This document shows, in pieces, positions 8,044-14,508 of a stretch of DNA of 14,604 bases (position 1 is its first letter; the number at the start of each line of letters is the position of its first letter). A program made the translations under genes and the position numbers. Source of the stretch: an uncultured Lachnospiraceae bacterium (GTDB lineage: Bacteria; Bacillota; Clostridia; Lachnospirales; Lachnospiraceae); assembly GCA_910579325.1 (NCBI GenBank), contig CAJTTU010000088.1, positions 1 through 14,604 of the forward strand. The letters are read 5' to 3'. The notes under the pieces are model-generated. The model worked only from the letters and a program-made list of their open reading frames with translations. It searched no databases and had not been told where the DNA came from.

Positions 8044-8072
8044 TTGTGATTTTGGCGGGAAAATGGTAGAAT
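8044..8072 (+). promoter_or_regulatory. Sigma-A promoter of the ThiF-AOR-MoaD-ADH-MATE operon
   Basis: TTGTGA (8044-8049) and TAGAAT (8067-8072) with a 17-base spacer: 4 of 6 and 5 of 6 consensus positions. Transcription should begin near 8079, leaving a leader of about 115 bases. No other good promoter was seen further into the operon. Confidence 0.6.
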
Positions 8073-8078
8073 AATGAA

Positions 8079-8194
8079 GACTGGCTGAGATCCGCGGCGG
8101 CGAACGCAAGTATAGAGACGGCGGATCCTATAATAAAAGAATCAAAGCGATCGACACAAAAGGCCAAAAGCATAACGGCGTCGAACAATGTTTA
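8079..8194 (+). promoter_or_regulatory. 5' leader of the oxidoreductase operon, possible RNA structure
   Basis: GATCCGC (8089-8095) pairs with GCGGATC (8121-8127) around a 25-base loop, and TCGAC (8151-8155) with GTCGA (8180-8184). The leader is much more GC-rich than the DNA just upstream. A molybdenum- or tungsten-cofactor riboswitch would make sense before such genes, but I do not recognise the conserved core of that class. The frame of the downstream gene is also open back to 8078 but has no ATG, GTG or TTG before 8195, so a coding extension is unlikely. Confidence 0.25.
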
Positions 8195-8875
8195 ATGGCA
8201 TACGAAGAAATGTTTGAAAAAAATCAGGATTTTTTAACGGCAGAACAATTAAACAGCATCCGAAACACCAGTGTCCTGATCGTCGGGGCGGGGGCTTTGG
8301 GGCAGATGGCGGCGCATACGCTGCTGCGGAGCGGCTTTGTCCGTCTGACGGTGGTCGACAAAGACCGTTTCGTCTCTGACAATGATAATCGTCAGCTGTA
8401 TGCCCGGCCTGAAACGGAAGGGCTGAAAAAGGCGGAGGTGCTGCAAAGGGAACTGAAAAAGATCAGCCGGGAGGCCGAAATCAGGGCTGTGGACCAGTTT
8501 GTCGACGAGACCAACGGAAAGGAGCTGGCCTCGTCGGCGGATATTCTGGTGGACTGTGTGGACGATACCAGGACGAAAAAGTATCTGGAGGCGCTGGCAG
8601 ATTCCCTCGGCATCTGCCTTGTCCACGGCGCCGTGGAAGGATGGTTCGGCCAGGTGTCTACGGTATATCCCGGGGACGGGACGCTTGCTTTTTTGTATCC
8701 GGAAGACAGGGTACGACAGGCGTCGGCGCTGATGGCGACGGTAAATGTGGTGGCCTCTCTCCAGGCTGCCGAGGCGATTAAGCTGGCCATACACAGCGAG
8801 GAGATTCTCAGACGGAAAGTGCTGTATGTGGATATGCGCAGCGGCGATTTTTCCTGTGTGAAGCTGCCGGGGTAA
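8195..8875 (+). CDS. ThiF/MoeB/HesA-family E1-like adenylyltransferase
   Basis: 226 residues, a single Rossmann-type E1 domain. Family members use ATP to adenylate the C-terminal glycine of a ubiquitin-like sulfur carrier (MoaD, ThiS). Visible motifs: nucleotide loop GAGALG (31-36), acidic D55/D57 in VVDKDRF, NRQ (65-67), K78/K79 of the GLKKAEV helix, D119 in LVDCVDD, and the C-terminal SLQAAEAIK helix (188-196). The two CxxC pairs that bind zinc in E. coli MoeB and ThiF are missing; the only cysteines are C121, C141 and C221. Shorter than typical MoeB (about 250). First gene of the operon, ending 39 bases before the AOR gene; a MoaD-like partner lies two genes on, so it is inferred to act on that protein. 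The start is uncertain: neither 8195 nor the in-frame ATG at 8210 has a clear ribosome binding site. Confidence 0.85.
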   Translation: MAYEEMFEKNQDFLTAEQLNSIRNTSVLIVGAGALGQMAAHTLLRSGFVRLTVVDKDRFVSDNDNRQLYARPETEGLKKAEVLQRELKKISREAEIRAVDQFVDETNGKELASSADILVDCVDDTRTKKYLEALADSLGICLVHGAVEGWFGQVSTVYPGDGTLAFLYPEDRVRQASALMATVNVVASLQAAEAIKLAIHSEEILRRKVLYVDMRSGDFSCVKLPG

Positions 8876-8914
8876 GAATTGTAAGGAAGTATCCAGATAA
8901 AAGGGGTGATTAGG

Positions 8915-10843
8915 ATGGCGACAAAATACGGCGGATATATGGGAAAGGTGCTGAAAATCGATCTGACCGCGAAAGAGGTTTCCGAATACCCGTTTTCAGA
9001 CGAGGAACGGGAACTGTTTATCGGCGGAAAAACGATGGCGGCGAAGATTCTGGGGGATCATCTGAAAGGTGTCGAAGAAGCCTTTTCTAAAGAAAATATG
9101 CTGGTGATTACCACCGGGCCGTTAACCGGCACGGGAGCGCCCAGCGCCAGCAGATTTAATATTTCCACGCTGTCCCCGCAGACCGGATATATCACATCCT
9201 CCAACTGCGGCGGCCATTTCGGTTATTATCTGAAAAAGGCAGGGCTGGACGGGCTGATTCTGACAGGGCAGTGCGACAGCCCCGCATGGATCGAGATTCA
9301 GAACGAGAAGGTGACTTTCCACGACGCGAAGGACCTGTGGGGAATGAAAACCTCCGAAACCCAGGCGGCGCTGGACGATAAGCTGCGGATGAAAAACGGC
9401 CGTGTGCGGAAGAACGGCAAGATCTGTATCGGCCCGGCAGGGGAAAACAGGGTGCTTTACGCAAGCATTGTGTCCAATGAGCGGGTTTCCGGCAGAGGGG
9501 GTACGGGGGCCGTGATGGGCTGGATGAATCTGAAAGCAGTCTGTGCCAGTGGAAATAAGGAGATTCCGGTTTATGACAAAGAAAAGATGGTGAGACACAC
9601 CCAGAAGTGGTTCCGGTATCTGCGCCGTCATCCGCTGACCGGAGAGCAGCTGCCGAAGCTGGGGACGGCGGGGCTGGTCAGCTCGATGCAGATGAAGCAT
9701 ATCCTGTCTACGAAAAATTACAGCAGCGGTCAGTATGAGGATTTTGAAAAGGTCAGCGGCGAGCGGCTGGCCGAGGAGTACCAGATTGTGAACAAAGGCT
9801 GTCTCACCTGCCCGATCCGCTGTGCCCGCACCGTGGAGGTGGAGGGGAAACAGGTGAAAGGGCCGGAGCTGGAAACTCTGGTGCTGCTTGGCGGCGGCAT
9901 CCTGAACAACGATCTGGAAGCCGTGCTGAAATGGAACTATGAGCTGGACGAGCTGGGTATGGATACGATTTCCACTGCCAACACCCTGTCTTATGCGATG
10001 GAGGCCAGTGAAAAAGGACTGTGGGACAACGGACTGCGGTTTTCGGAGACGGAAGGAATTTCCAGGCTCTTTGAGGATATCGCGTACCGCAGAGGAATCG
10101 GCGGCGAGCTGGCGGAGGGCAGCAGGAGGCTGTCGGAAAAATACGGCGGAAAGGAATTTGCCATCCATGCAAAGGGAATGGAGCTGGCCGCCTATGAGCC
10201 CAGGAAGGCGGTGGGGCTGGGGCTGGGCTATGCGGTCAGCAACCGGGGCGGCTGCCATTTAAACGGCGGTTATCTGGTGATTCTGGAAGGGCTGGGGCTT
10301 TCTGTGAATCAGACCACCTGGCACGGCAAGGCTGATCTGACCATGATGTTTCAGAACCTGATGGAAATGATTTCGGCCACGGGACAGTGCCTGTTTACCA
10401 GCTACGCCTTTTTCCCGTCGCCGCTGATGCGTCATCCCAACGCCTGTTATACGAGAATGGCGAACGCCTTGCTGCCTTACTGTGGTTTCGCGGTCCGGCT
10501 GATGAATAAATATCCGGAGATGTTAAAGCTGCACCTGCCGGTGTTCCATCACACGAAGGGCTTCGAATATGCCACCGGGATGAAGATGAGTTTCGGCCGC
10601 TATATGCGCTGCGGCGAGCGGGGCTACAATCTGGAACGGGAGGTAAACCGCCGGTTCGGCGTCAATGCGGATAAAGATATCCTGCCCGCAAGGCTGGTGG
10701 AAACCTTGCAGGATCCGAAAGACCCGAAATCGAAGGTGCCGCTGGAGAAGCTGAAAAAAGTATATTATCATGCCAGAGGCTGGGACAGGAATGGGCTGCC
10801 AACGGAAAGGCTGCTGAAAAAGCTTCATCTGGAACAGATTTAA
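8915..10843 (+). CDS. Aldehyde ferredoxin oxidoreductase family protein (tungsten/molybdenum bis-pterin enzyme)
   Basis: 642 residues, slightly longer than Pyrococcus AOR (about 605). The family interconverts aldehydes and carboxylic acids using a W or Mo bis-pterin centre and a [4Fe-4S] cluster, passing electrons to ferredoxin, usually in the cytoplasm. The N-terminus GGYMGKVLKIDLT and the block ITTGPLTGTGAPSASRFN (about 65-82) are typical. Cluster ligands are C296, C299, C303 (CLTCPIRC) and C492 (ATGQC). The first pterin motif is intact (D345 in DELGMD). The second, normally DxxGLC, reads SATGQC, with S487 where Asp is usual. E318/E320 (GPELET), AYEPR (426-430) and H448 (RGGCHLNGG) occupy expected active-site regions. 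Start 8915 is preferred over GTG 8906 because AAGGGGTGA (8901-8909) lies 5 bases upstream. Substrate is not predictable. Downstream MoaD and ferredoxin-alcohol dehydrogenase genes suggest cofactor supply and an electron partner. Confidence 0.92.
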   Translation: MATKYGGYMGKVLKIDLTAKEVSEYPFSDEERELFIGGKTMAAKILGDHLKGVEEAFSKENMLVITTGPLTGTGAPSASRFNISTLSPQTGYITSSNCGGHFGYYLKKAGLDGLILTGQCDSPAWIEIQNEKVTFHDAKDLWGMKTSETQAALDDKLRMKNGRVRKNGKICIGPAGENRVLYASIVSNERVSGRGGTGAVMGWMNLKAVCASGNKEIPVYDKEKMVRHTQKWFRYLRRHPLTGEQLPKLGTAGLVSSMQMKHILSTKNYSSGQYEDFEKVSGERLAEEYQIVNKGCLTCPIRCARTVEVEGKQVKGPELETLVLLGGGILNNDLEAVLKWNYELDELGMDTISTANTLSYAMEASEKGLWDNGLRFSETEGISRLFEDIAYRRGIGGELAEGSRRLSEKYGGKEFAIHAKGMELAAYEPRKAVGLGLGYAVSNRGGCHLNGGYLVILEGLGLSVNQTTWHGKADLTMMFQNLMEMISATGQCLFTSYAFFPSPLMRHPNACYTRMANALLPYCGFAVRLMNKYPEMLKLHLPVFHHTKGFEYATGMKMSFGRYMRCGERGYNLEREVNRRFGVNADKDILPARLVETLQDPKDPKSKVPLEKLKKVYYHARGWDRNGLPTERLLKKLHLEQI

Positions 10844-10883
10844 GCGGGAGGTTTCTGGAAAAAACGATCCGGAAAGGTGAAAA

Positions 10884-11114
10884 ATGGCGAAAGTAAAAGT
10901 GCGCCTCTACGGTGTAATCCGTCTGAAAACGGGTATGTCTGTTTTTGAGACGGAGGCGGAGACGCTGAATGAACTGCAAAAACGGATTCCCGGCGTCACG
11001 CCGAAAGAGGCGAAAGATTTGATTGTCCTGGTGAACGGAGAAAAAGCGGGGCGGCGGTATCAATTAAAAACCGGCGACGAGATTGTGCTGATGTCGCCGG
11101 CGGGAGGCGGCTGA
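10884..11114 (+). CDS. MoaD/ThiS-like ubiquitin-fold sulfur carrier
   Basis: 76 residues, typical of MoaD (about 80). Begins AKVKVRLYGVIRLKTG, a beta-grasp first strand; contains LIVLVNGEKAG, the usual strand around the conserved NG; and ends DEIVLMSPAGGG, with the required C-terminal Gly-Gly plus one more Gly. Family members are adenylated by an E1-like enzyme and then carry a thiocarboxylate, in MoaD for the dithiolene sulfurs of molybdopterin. AAAGGTG lies just before the ATG. It starts 40 bases after the AOR gene and stops 2 bases before the next start codon, with GGGAGG in its own end serving as the likely ribosome binding site for the fusion gene, so translation of the two is probably coupled. 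MoaD-like genes commonly lie beside AOR genes. Whether it replaces or adds to a general MoaD cannot be decided from this window. Confidence 0.85.
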   Translation: MAKVKVRLYGVIRLKTGMSVFETEAETLNELQKRIPGVTPKEAKDLIVLVNGEKAGRRYQLKTGDEIVLMSPAGGG

Positions 11115-11116
11115 AT

Positions 11117-12586
11117 ATGAAACAAAAAGAAATTCCTTATATTAATACGGAAACCTGTGCAGGATGTTCGGTCTGTGTGGCGAATTGTCCGACGGACTGT
11201 CTGCGCATAGAAGACCCGGCTTATCACGGGGATATTCATACGAAAGCGGTTGTGGATGAGAGCGGATGTATCGGCTGCGGTCTCTGCGCAAAGGTCTGCC
11301 CCATCCGTGCCATAACAATGGGCAGAGGAAAAGAGGGGAGAATACAGATGAACGAACAGTGGAGTTTGAAAAGGGTATATTGCAGAGGGTTTCAGTCTGT
11401 GATGAAAATCGGCATGTATGCGCTGCCCTGGCGCGTGCCGAAGCTGCTTAAAGGGGCGGGGGCCGTGAAACGGCTGCCGGAGGCAATCCGGAAAAAGGGA
11501 TTCCGAAAGCCGCTGATCGTCACGGACAGCGTGCTGATGAAGCAGCTGCGTCTTTTGGACGATCTGCTGGAAGCCATGGAAGAAGCCGGTCTGGATTACG
11601 CGGTCTATGACCGGGTCGCTCCCAATCCCACGGACCTGAATGTGGAAGAAGGCGTGGCAGTCTATAAAGAAAATGGCTGCGACTGCATGATCGCTTTCGG
11701 CGGCGGCTCTCCCATGGACTGTGCCAAGGCCGTCGGCGCCCGGATTACAAGACCGGGAAAATCCGTGCGTCAGCTCCAGGGGCTGTTCAGAATCCTGCTG
11801 CCGGTTCCCGTGATTTTCGCGGTGCCTACCACGGCGGGCACCGGCTCCGAGACCACCATCGCGGCGGTGATCACGGAATCCGCAACCCATCACAAGGCTT
11901 CCATGAACGATCTGTGTCTGATGCCTAAATACGCGGTGCTGGACCCGGAGCTGACCGTGGGTCTGCCGCCTCATGTGACGGCCACCACAGGGATGGACGC
12001 TCTCTGCCATGCGGTGGAGGCTTACACCAACCATACCTATAATTCCGCGCTTGAGAAAAAAATGTGCAAAAAAGCCGTAAAGCTGATCTATGACAACCTG
12101 CCTGTCATCTACAAAGACGGAAGCAATCTGAAAGCCAGACAAAATATGCAGAAAGCCGCCTTTTACGCGGGACGTGCCTTTACCCGGGGAAGCGTGGGCT
12201 ATGTCCATGCCATCGGCCATACCCTGGGCGGTCTGTACGGCACCCCTCACGGACTGGCCATGTCCATTCTGCTGCCCCATGTGATGCGGGCTTTCGGGGA
12301 GTCGGCCTGGGAACGGCTGGCGGAGCTTTGCGACGTCTGCGGTATCAGGGCTGCCGACGATTCGGCCCAGGCAAAGGCGGAAGCGTTTATCCGGTGGATT
12401 GAGGATATAAAAGAGGAAATGCAGATTCCTGTTTATCCCGGCATGATTCTGGAACAGGATGTGGACCAGGTCGTGGAGTGGGCGGAAAAGGAAGGCAATC
12501 CGCTGTATCCCACGCCTCAGGTATGGAGGAAAAAGGAATTTAAGGAGTTTATTCTGGCGGTGTGTCCGCAGTTTAGAGAAAGTTAG
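11117..12586 (+). CDS. Ferredoxin / iron-type alcohol dehydrogenase fusion
   Basis: 489 residues, about 100 longer than stand-alone iron-type alcohol dehydrogenases. Residues 1-70 form a bacterial-type 2[4Fe-4S] ferredoxin: C14, C17, C20, C24 and C51, C54, C57, C61, each followed by Pro after the fourth Cys. Residues about 86-489 are a group III (Fe-ADH) domain beginning YCRGFQSVMKIG. It has the NAD(P)-binding GGGSPMD (195-201), PTTAGTGSE (237-245) and the metal ligands D294, H298, H364 and H378, spaced as in FucO (the last two 14 apart). The domain normally interconverts alcohols and aldehydes or ketones with NAD(P)H. The fused ferredoxin is not needed for that reaction and implies an electron link, most simply with the AOR encoded two genes upstream. 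I see no stop or frameshift at the junction. Start 11117 is 2 bases after the MoaD stop. The alternative, that the ferredoxin is only structural, cannot be excluded. Confidence 0.88.
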   Translation: MKQKEIPYINTETCAGCSVCVANCPTDCLRIEDPAYHGDIHTKAVVDESGCIGCGLCAKVCPIRAITMGRGKEGRIQMNEQWSLKRVYCRGFQSVMKIGMYALPWRVPKLLKGAGAVKRLPEAIRKKGFRKPLIVTDSVLMKQLRLLDDLLEAMEEAGLDYAVYDRVAPNPTDLNVEEGVAVYKENGCDCMIAFGGGSPMDCAKAVGARITRPGKSVRQLQGLFRILLPVPVIFAVPTTAGTGSETTIAAVITESATHHKASMNDLCLMPKYAVLDPELTVGLPPHVTATTGMDALCHAVEAYTNHTYNSALEKKMCKKAVKLIYDNLPVIYKDGSNLKARQNMQKAAFYAGRAFTRGSVGYVHAIGHTLGGLYGTPHGLAMSILLPHVMRAFGESAWERLAELCDVCGIRAADDSAQAKAEAFIRWIEDIKEEMQIPVYPGMILEQDVDQVVEWAEKEGNPLYPTPQVWRKKEFKEFILAVCPQFRES

Positions 12587-12627
12587 AAAGCTTTTCGGCG
12601 GTTTACCGGTCGAAATGAGGTAACCAA

Positions 12628-13962
12628 TTGACAGAAGTACGTGATAACAAAGTTGATTTTACATCGGGAAATATTCCCGGAAACCTGATTCGTTTTTCCA
12701 TACCGCTGATGGCGGGCAATCTGCTGCAGCAGCTGTATAACATAGCGGATACGCTGATTGTGGGGCGGTTTATCGGGAAAGAGGCGCTGGCGGCGGTGGG
12801 GTCCGCCTATACGATTATGATTTTTCTGACCTCCATTGTGCTGGGACTCTGCATGGGGAGCAGCGCCTTTCTGTCGATTCAGTATGGGAAAGGCGACAGG
12901 GAGACTTTCGGGAAGGCCAACGGCATGGCTTTCGCGGGAATCGGTCTGTTCTGCGCTTTGCTGAATCTGCTGGTCTATGCCGGACTGAAGGGCATTTTGT
13001 GGTTTATGCAGATTCCTGACGAGGTCGCTCCGCTGCTGTCCTCTTATCTCAGGGTAATTTTCGCGGGGATTATCGCCACATTTTTGTATAATTATTTTGC
13101 CAACAGCATGCGCGCCATCGGAAATTCCGTGATACCGCTGGTGTTTCTGGGGATGTCGGCCCTTTTAAACGTCGTTCTGGACATTATGTTTGTGGCGGCG
13201 TTTCACTGGGGTGTGGAAGGCGCTGCGTTTGCCACGGTTCTGTCCCAGTATGTGTCGGGACTGGGCATTCTGCTTTATGCGTGGAAGAAAGAAAAAATCC
13301 TCAGAATCAGAAGAAAAGATCTGAAATTTGAGAGCCGGATTTTCCGGCAGCTCACCGGCCTTGCGGTTCTCACTTCTTTACAGCAGTCGATTATGAATTT
13401 TGGAATTCTGCTGGTGCAGGGGAGGGTTAATTCCTTCGGCACCTCTGTGATGGCAGCTTTCGCGGCGGCGGTAAAGGTGGATACCTTTGCCTACTCTCCG
13501 GTGCAGGATTTCGGAAATGCCTTTTCTACTTTTGTGGCGCAGAACCATGGCGCGGGAGATGAAAAACGAATCCGGGACGGCGGGAGAACGGCGGTTTTTA
13601 TGGTGCTGCTGTTCGGCGCGGCGGTCAGCCTGATCGTCGCGGGATTTGCGGCGCCTCTGATGGGGATTTTTACGAAAGAAAAGGAAATCATTGAGATCGG
13701 GGTGGGCTACCTGCGGATCGAGGGCAGCTTTTATGTGCTGATCGGTTTTCTGTTTTTGCTGTACGGGTATTTCAGAGCCGTCGAAAAACCGGCGGTGTCC
13801 ATCTTTTTGACCATTGTATCTCTTGGAATCAGGGTGGCGCTGTCCTATACGTTATCTGCCGTTCCTCAGATCGGGTATCCGGGAATATGGGCCAGTATCC
13901 CGATCGGATGGCTGCTGGCGGATCTGGCGGGGTATGTGTTGGTTCGAAGACAAAAGAATTGA
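12628..13962 (+). CDS. MATE family efflux transporter
   Basis: 444 residues, the usual length for a 12-helix multidrug and toxin extrusion protein, which exports cationic or aromatic compounds using a Na+ or H+ gradient. The N-terminal TM1 signature LMAGNLLQQLYNIADTLIVGRFIG (about 27-50), with D41 in a position conserved in many family members, followed by ALAAVGSAYTI, is diagnostic. Hydrophobic helices continue to the end. The start is TTG at 12628: GAGG (12617-12620) lies 7 bases upstream and there is no in-frame ATG until residue 28, inside the first membrane helix. It begins 41 bases after the fusion gene with no terminator between, so it is probably the last gene of the operon. A role in exporting an aldehyde-derived product or toxic substrate is inference from position only. 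Confidence 0.88.
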   Translation: MTEVRDNKVDFTSGNIPGNLIRFSIPLMAGNLLQQLYNIADTLIVGRFIGKEALAAVGSAYTIMIFLTSIVLGLCMGSSAFLSIQYGKGDRETFGKANGMAFAGIGLFCALLNLLVYAGLKGILWFMQIPDEVAPLLSSYLRVIFAGIIATFLYNYFANSMRAIGNSVIPLVFLGMSALLNVVLDIMFVAAFHWGVEGAAFATVLSQYVSGLGILLYAWKKEKILRIRRKDLKFESRIFRQLTGLAVLTSLQQSIMNFGILLVQGRVNSFGTSVMAAFAAAVKVDTFAYSPVQDFGNAFSTFVAQNHGAGDEKRIRDGGRTAVFMVLLFGAAVSLIVAGFAAPLMGIFTKEKEIIEIGVGYLRIEGSFYVLIGFLFLLYGYFRAVEKPAVSIFLTIVSLGIRVALSYTLSAVPQIGYPGIWASIPIGWLLADLAGYVLVRRQKN

Positions 13963-14068
13963 GAACGTATATCAGAGAGGAAGAAACTGAGAATGCTTAA
14001 TGGAAAACTTTTATATAAAAGCTCCGTCGCGTAAAATCAGATACGGCAGAACGGTAAGTATATATAAA
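13963..14068. other. Spacer after the MATE gene; no convincing gene
   Basis: Holds a 14-bp perfect palindrome CTTTTATATAAAAG (14008-14021) and two tiny overlapping reading frames, 13993-14034 (13 codons) and 14000-14095 (31 codons). Neither has a well-placed ribosome binding site: GAGAGG at 13975-13980 is 12 and 19 bases away. The longer one runs into the terminator stem. Treated as non-coding. Confidence 0.4.
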
Positions 14069-14069
14069 G

Positions 14070-14126
14070 AAAGGGCAGACGGTTATGCATTGTGATAAAA
14101 GATAACCTTGCTGCCCTTTTCTTTTT
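14070..14126. terminator. Intrinsic terminator of the operon, probably bidirectional
   Basis: AAAGGGCAG (14070-14078) pairs with CTGCCCTTT (14111-14119), continued by GGTTAT (14081-14086) with ATAACC (14102-14107). The + strand 3' side ends in TTTTCTTTTT (14117-14126). On the minus strand the stem is followed by a weaker T-rich run, so it can also end the convergent small gene. Confidence 0.85.
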
Positions 14127-14184
14127 ACGAACCTTCCGGTTAAACGCTTTTATAAACGACTTGCCTGACCGGGACGCTTTATAT

Positions 14185-14433
14185 TTATCTGTTTAACAAT
14201 TCGATAATTTCTTCGGGTGTTTTGCCGGAAGCCTCGATGGCTTTCATCAGTTTGGTTTTTGCTTCTTCCTTTACTTTTTTCGCGGCAATTTTTTCTTCCT
14301 TTAACTGCTCTTTATACGCGGCTTTTAATTCTTCCTTCGCGGCTTTTAATTCGGCTTCCAGTTTCTGTACTTTCTCGGCAACCTTTGCTGCCTTTCCGGT
14401 ATACTCAATTTGTCTTCTGACTCCACGGGCCAT
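14185..14433 (-). CDS. Small Lys/Glu/Ala-rich coiled-coil protein, unknown function
   Basis: 82 residues. After a basic N-terminus (MARGVRRQIEYTGK) comes a long predicted amphipathic helix (about 14-65) made almost wholly of K, E, A and L with heptad-like leucines, then a short C-terminal segment ASGKTPEEIIELLNR that looks like a small helix-turn-helix-sized end. No family is recognised. The basic head and long coil would fit a DNA- or RNA-associated or oligomerising structural protein, but that is inference. AGGAGG (complement of 14442-14447) lies 8 bases before the ATG, and a good promoter lies upstream, so it is very likely expressed as a single gene. It converges on the MATE operon and probably shares its terminator. 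Confidence 0.75.
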   Translation of the reverse strand: MARGVRRQIEYTGKAAKVAEKVQKLEAELKAAKEELKAAYKEQLKEEKIAAKKVKEEAKTKLMKAIEASGKTPEEIIELLNR

Positions 14434-14479
14434 GATTTAAAACCTCCTGTTTGATTTTGAATTGTTTTAATTTATTTAA

Positions 14480-14508
14480 AGAATAACACTAAATAAAATA
14501 AATGTAAA
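14480..14508 (-). promoter_or_regulatory. Promoter of the small coiled-coil protein gene
   Basis: On the minus strand TTTACA (complement of 14503-14508) and TATTCT (complement of 14480-14485) are separated by 17 bases, 5 of 6 and 4 of 6 consensus positions. This gives a leader of about 40 bases with AGGAGG in it. The DNA from 14509 to the window end is very A/T-rich and shows no gene. Confidence 0.5.

Noticed and set aside
8079..8130. TPP riboswitch suggested by CTGAGA near 8085
   Set aside because: The rest of the thi-box (ACCC, GAACCTGAT and the second conserved arm) is absent, and the genes are not thiamine-related.
8129..8134. TATAAT in the operon leader as a second promoter
   Set aside because: The -35 position reads GCAAGT, a poor match; the pair at 8044/8067 is much better.
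8078..8194. In-frame upstream extension of the ThiF-like protein
   Set aside because: The frame is open for 39 codons but has no ATG, GTG or TTG; an open run of this length is not improbable by chance.
8249..8794. Minus-strand open frames opposite the ThiF-like gene
   Set aside because: Shadows of a gene with clear E1 motifs; no independent evidence.
9122..10258. Minus-strand open frame (378 codons) opposite the AOR gene
   Set aside because: Shadow of the AOR coding sequence; no recognisable domain and typical antisense composition.
11060..12280. Long minus-strand open frame (406 codons) opposite the ferredoxin-ADH gene
   Set aside because: It lies antisense to a gene with complete motifs, is rich in His, Gln and Arg as antisense frames of GC-rich genes are, has no family pattern and no ribosome binding site.
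14000..14095. 31-codon basic peptide frame after the MATE gene
   Set aside because: No ribosome binding site at suitable distance, and it runs into the operon terminator stem.
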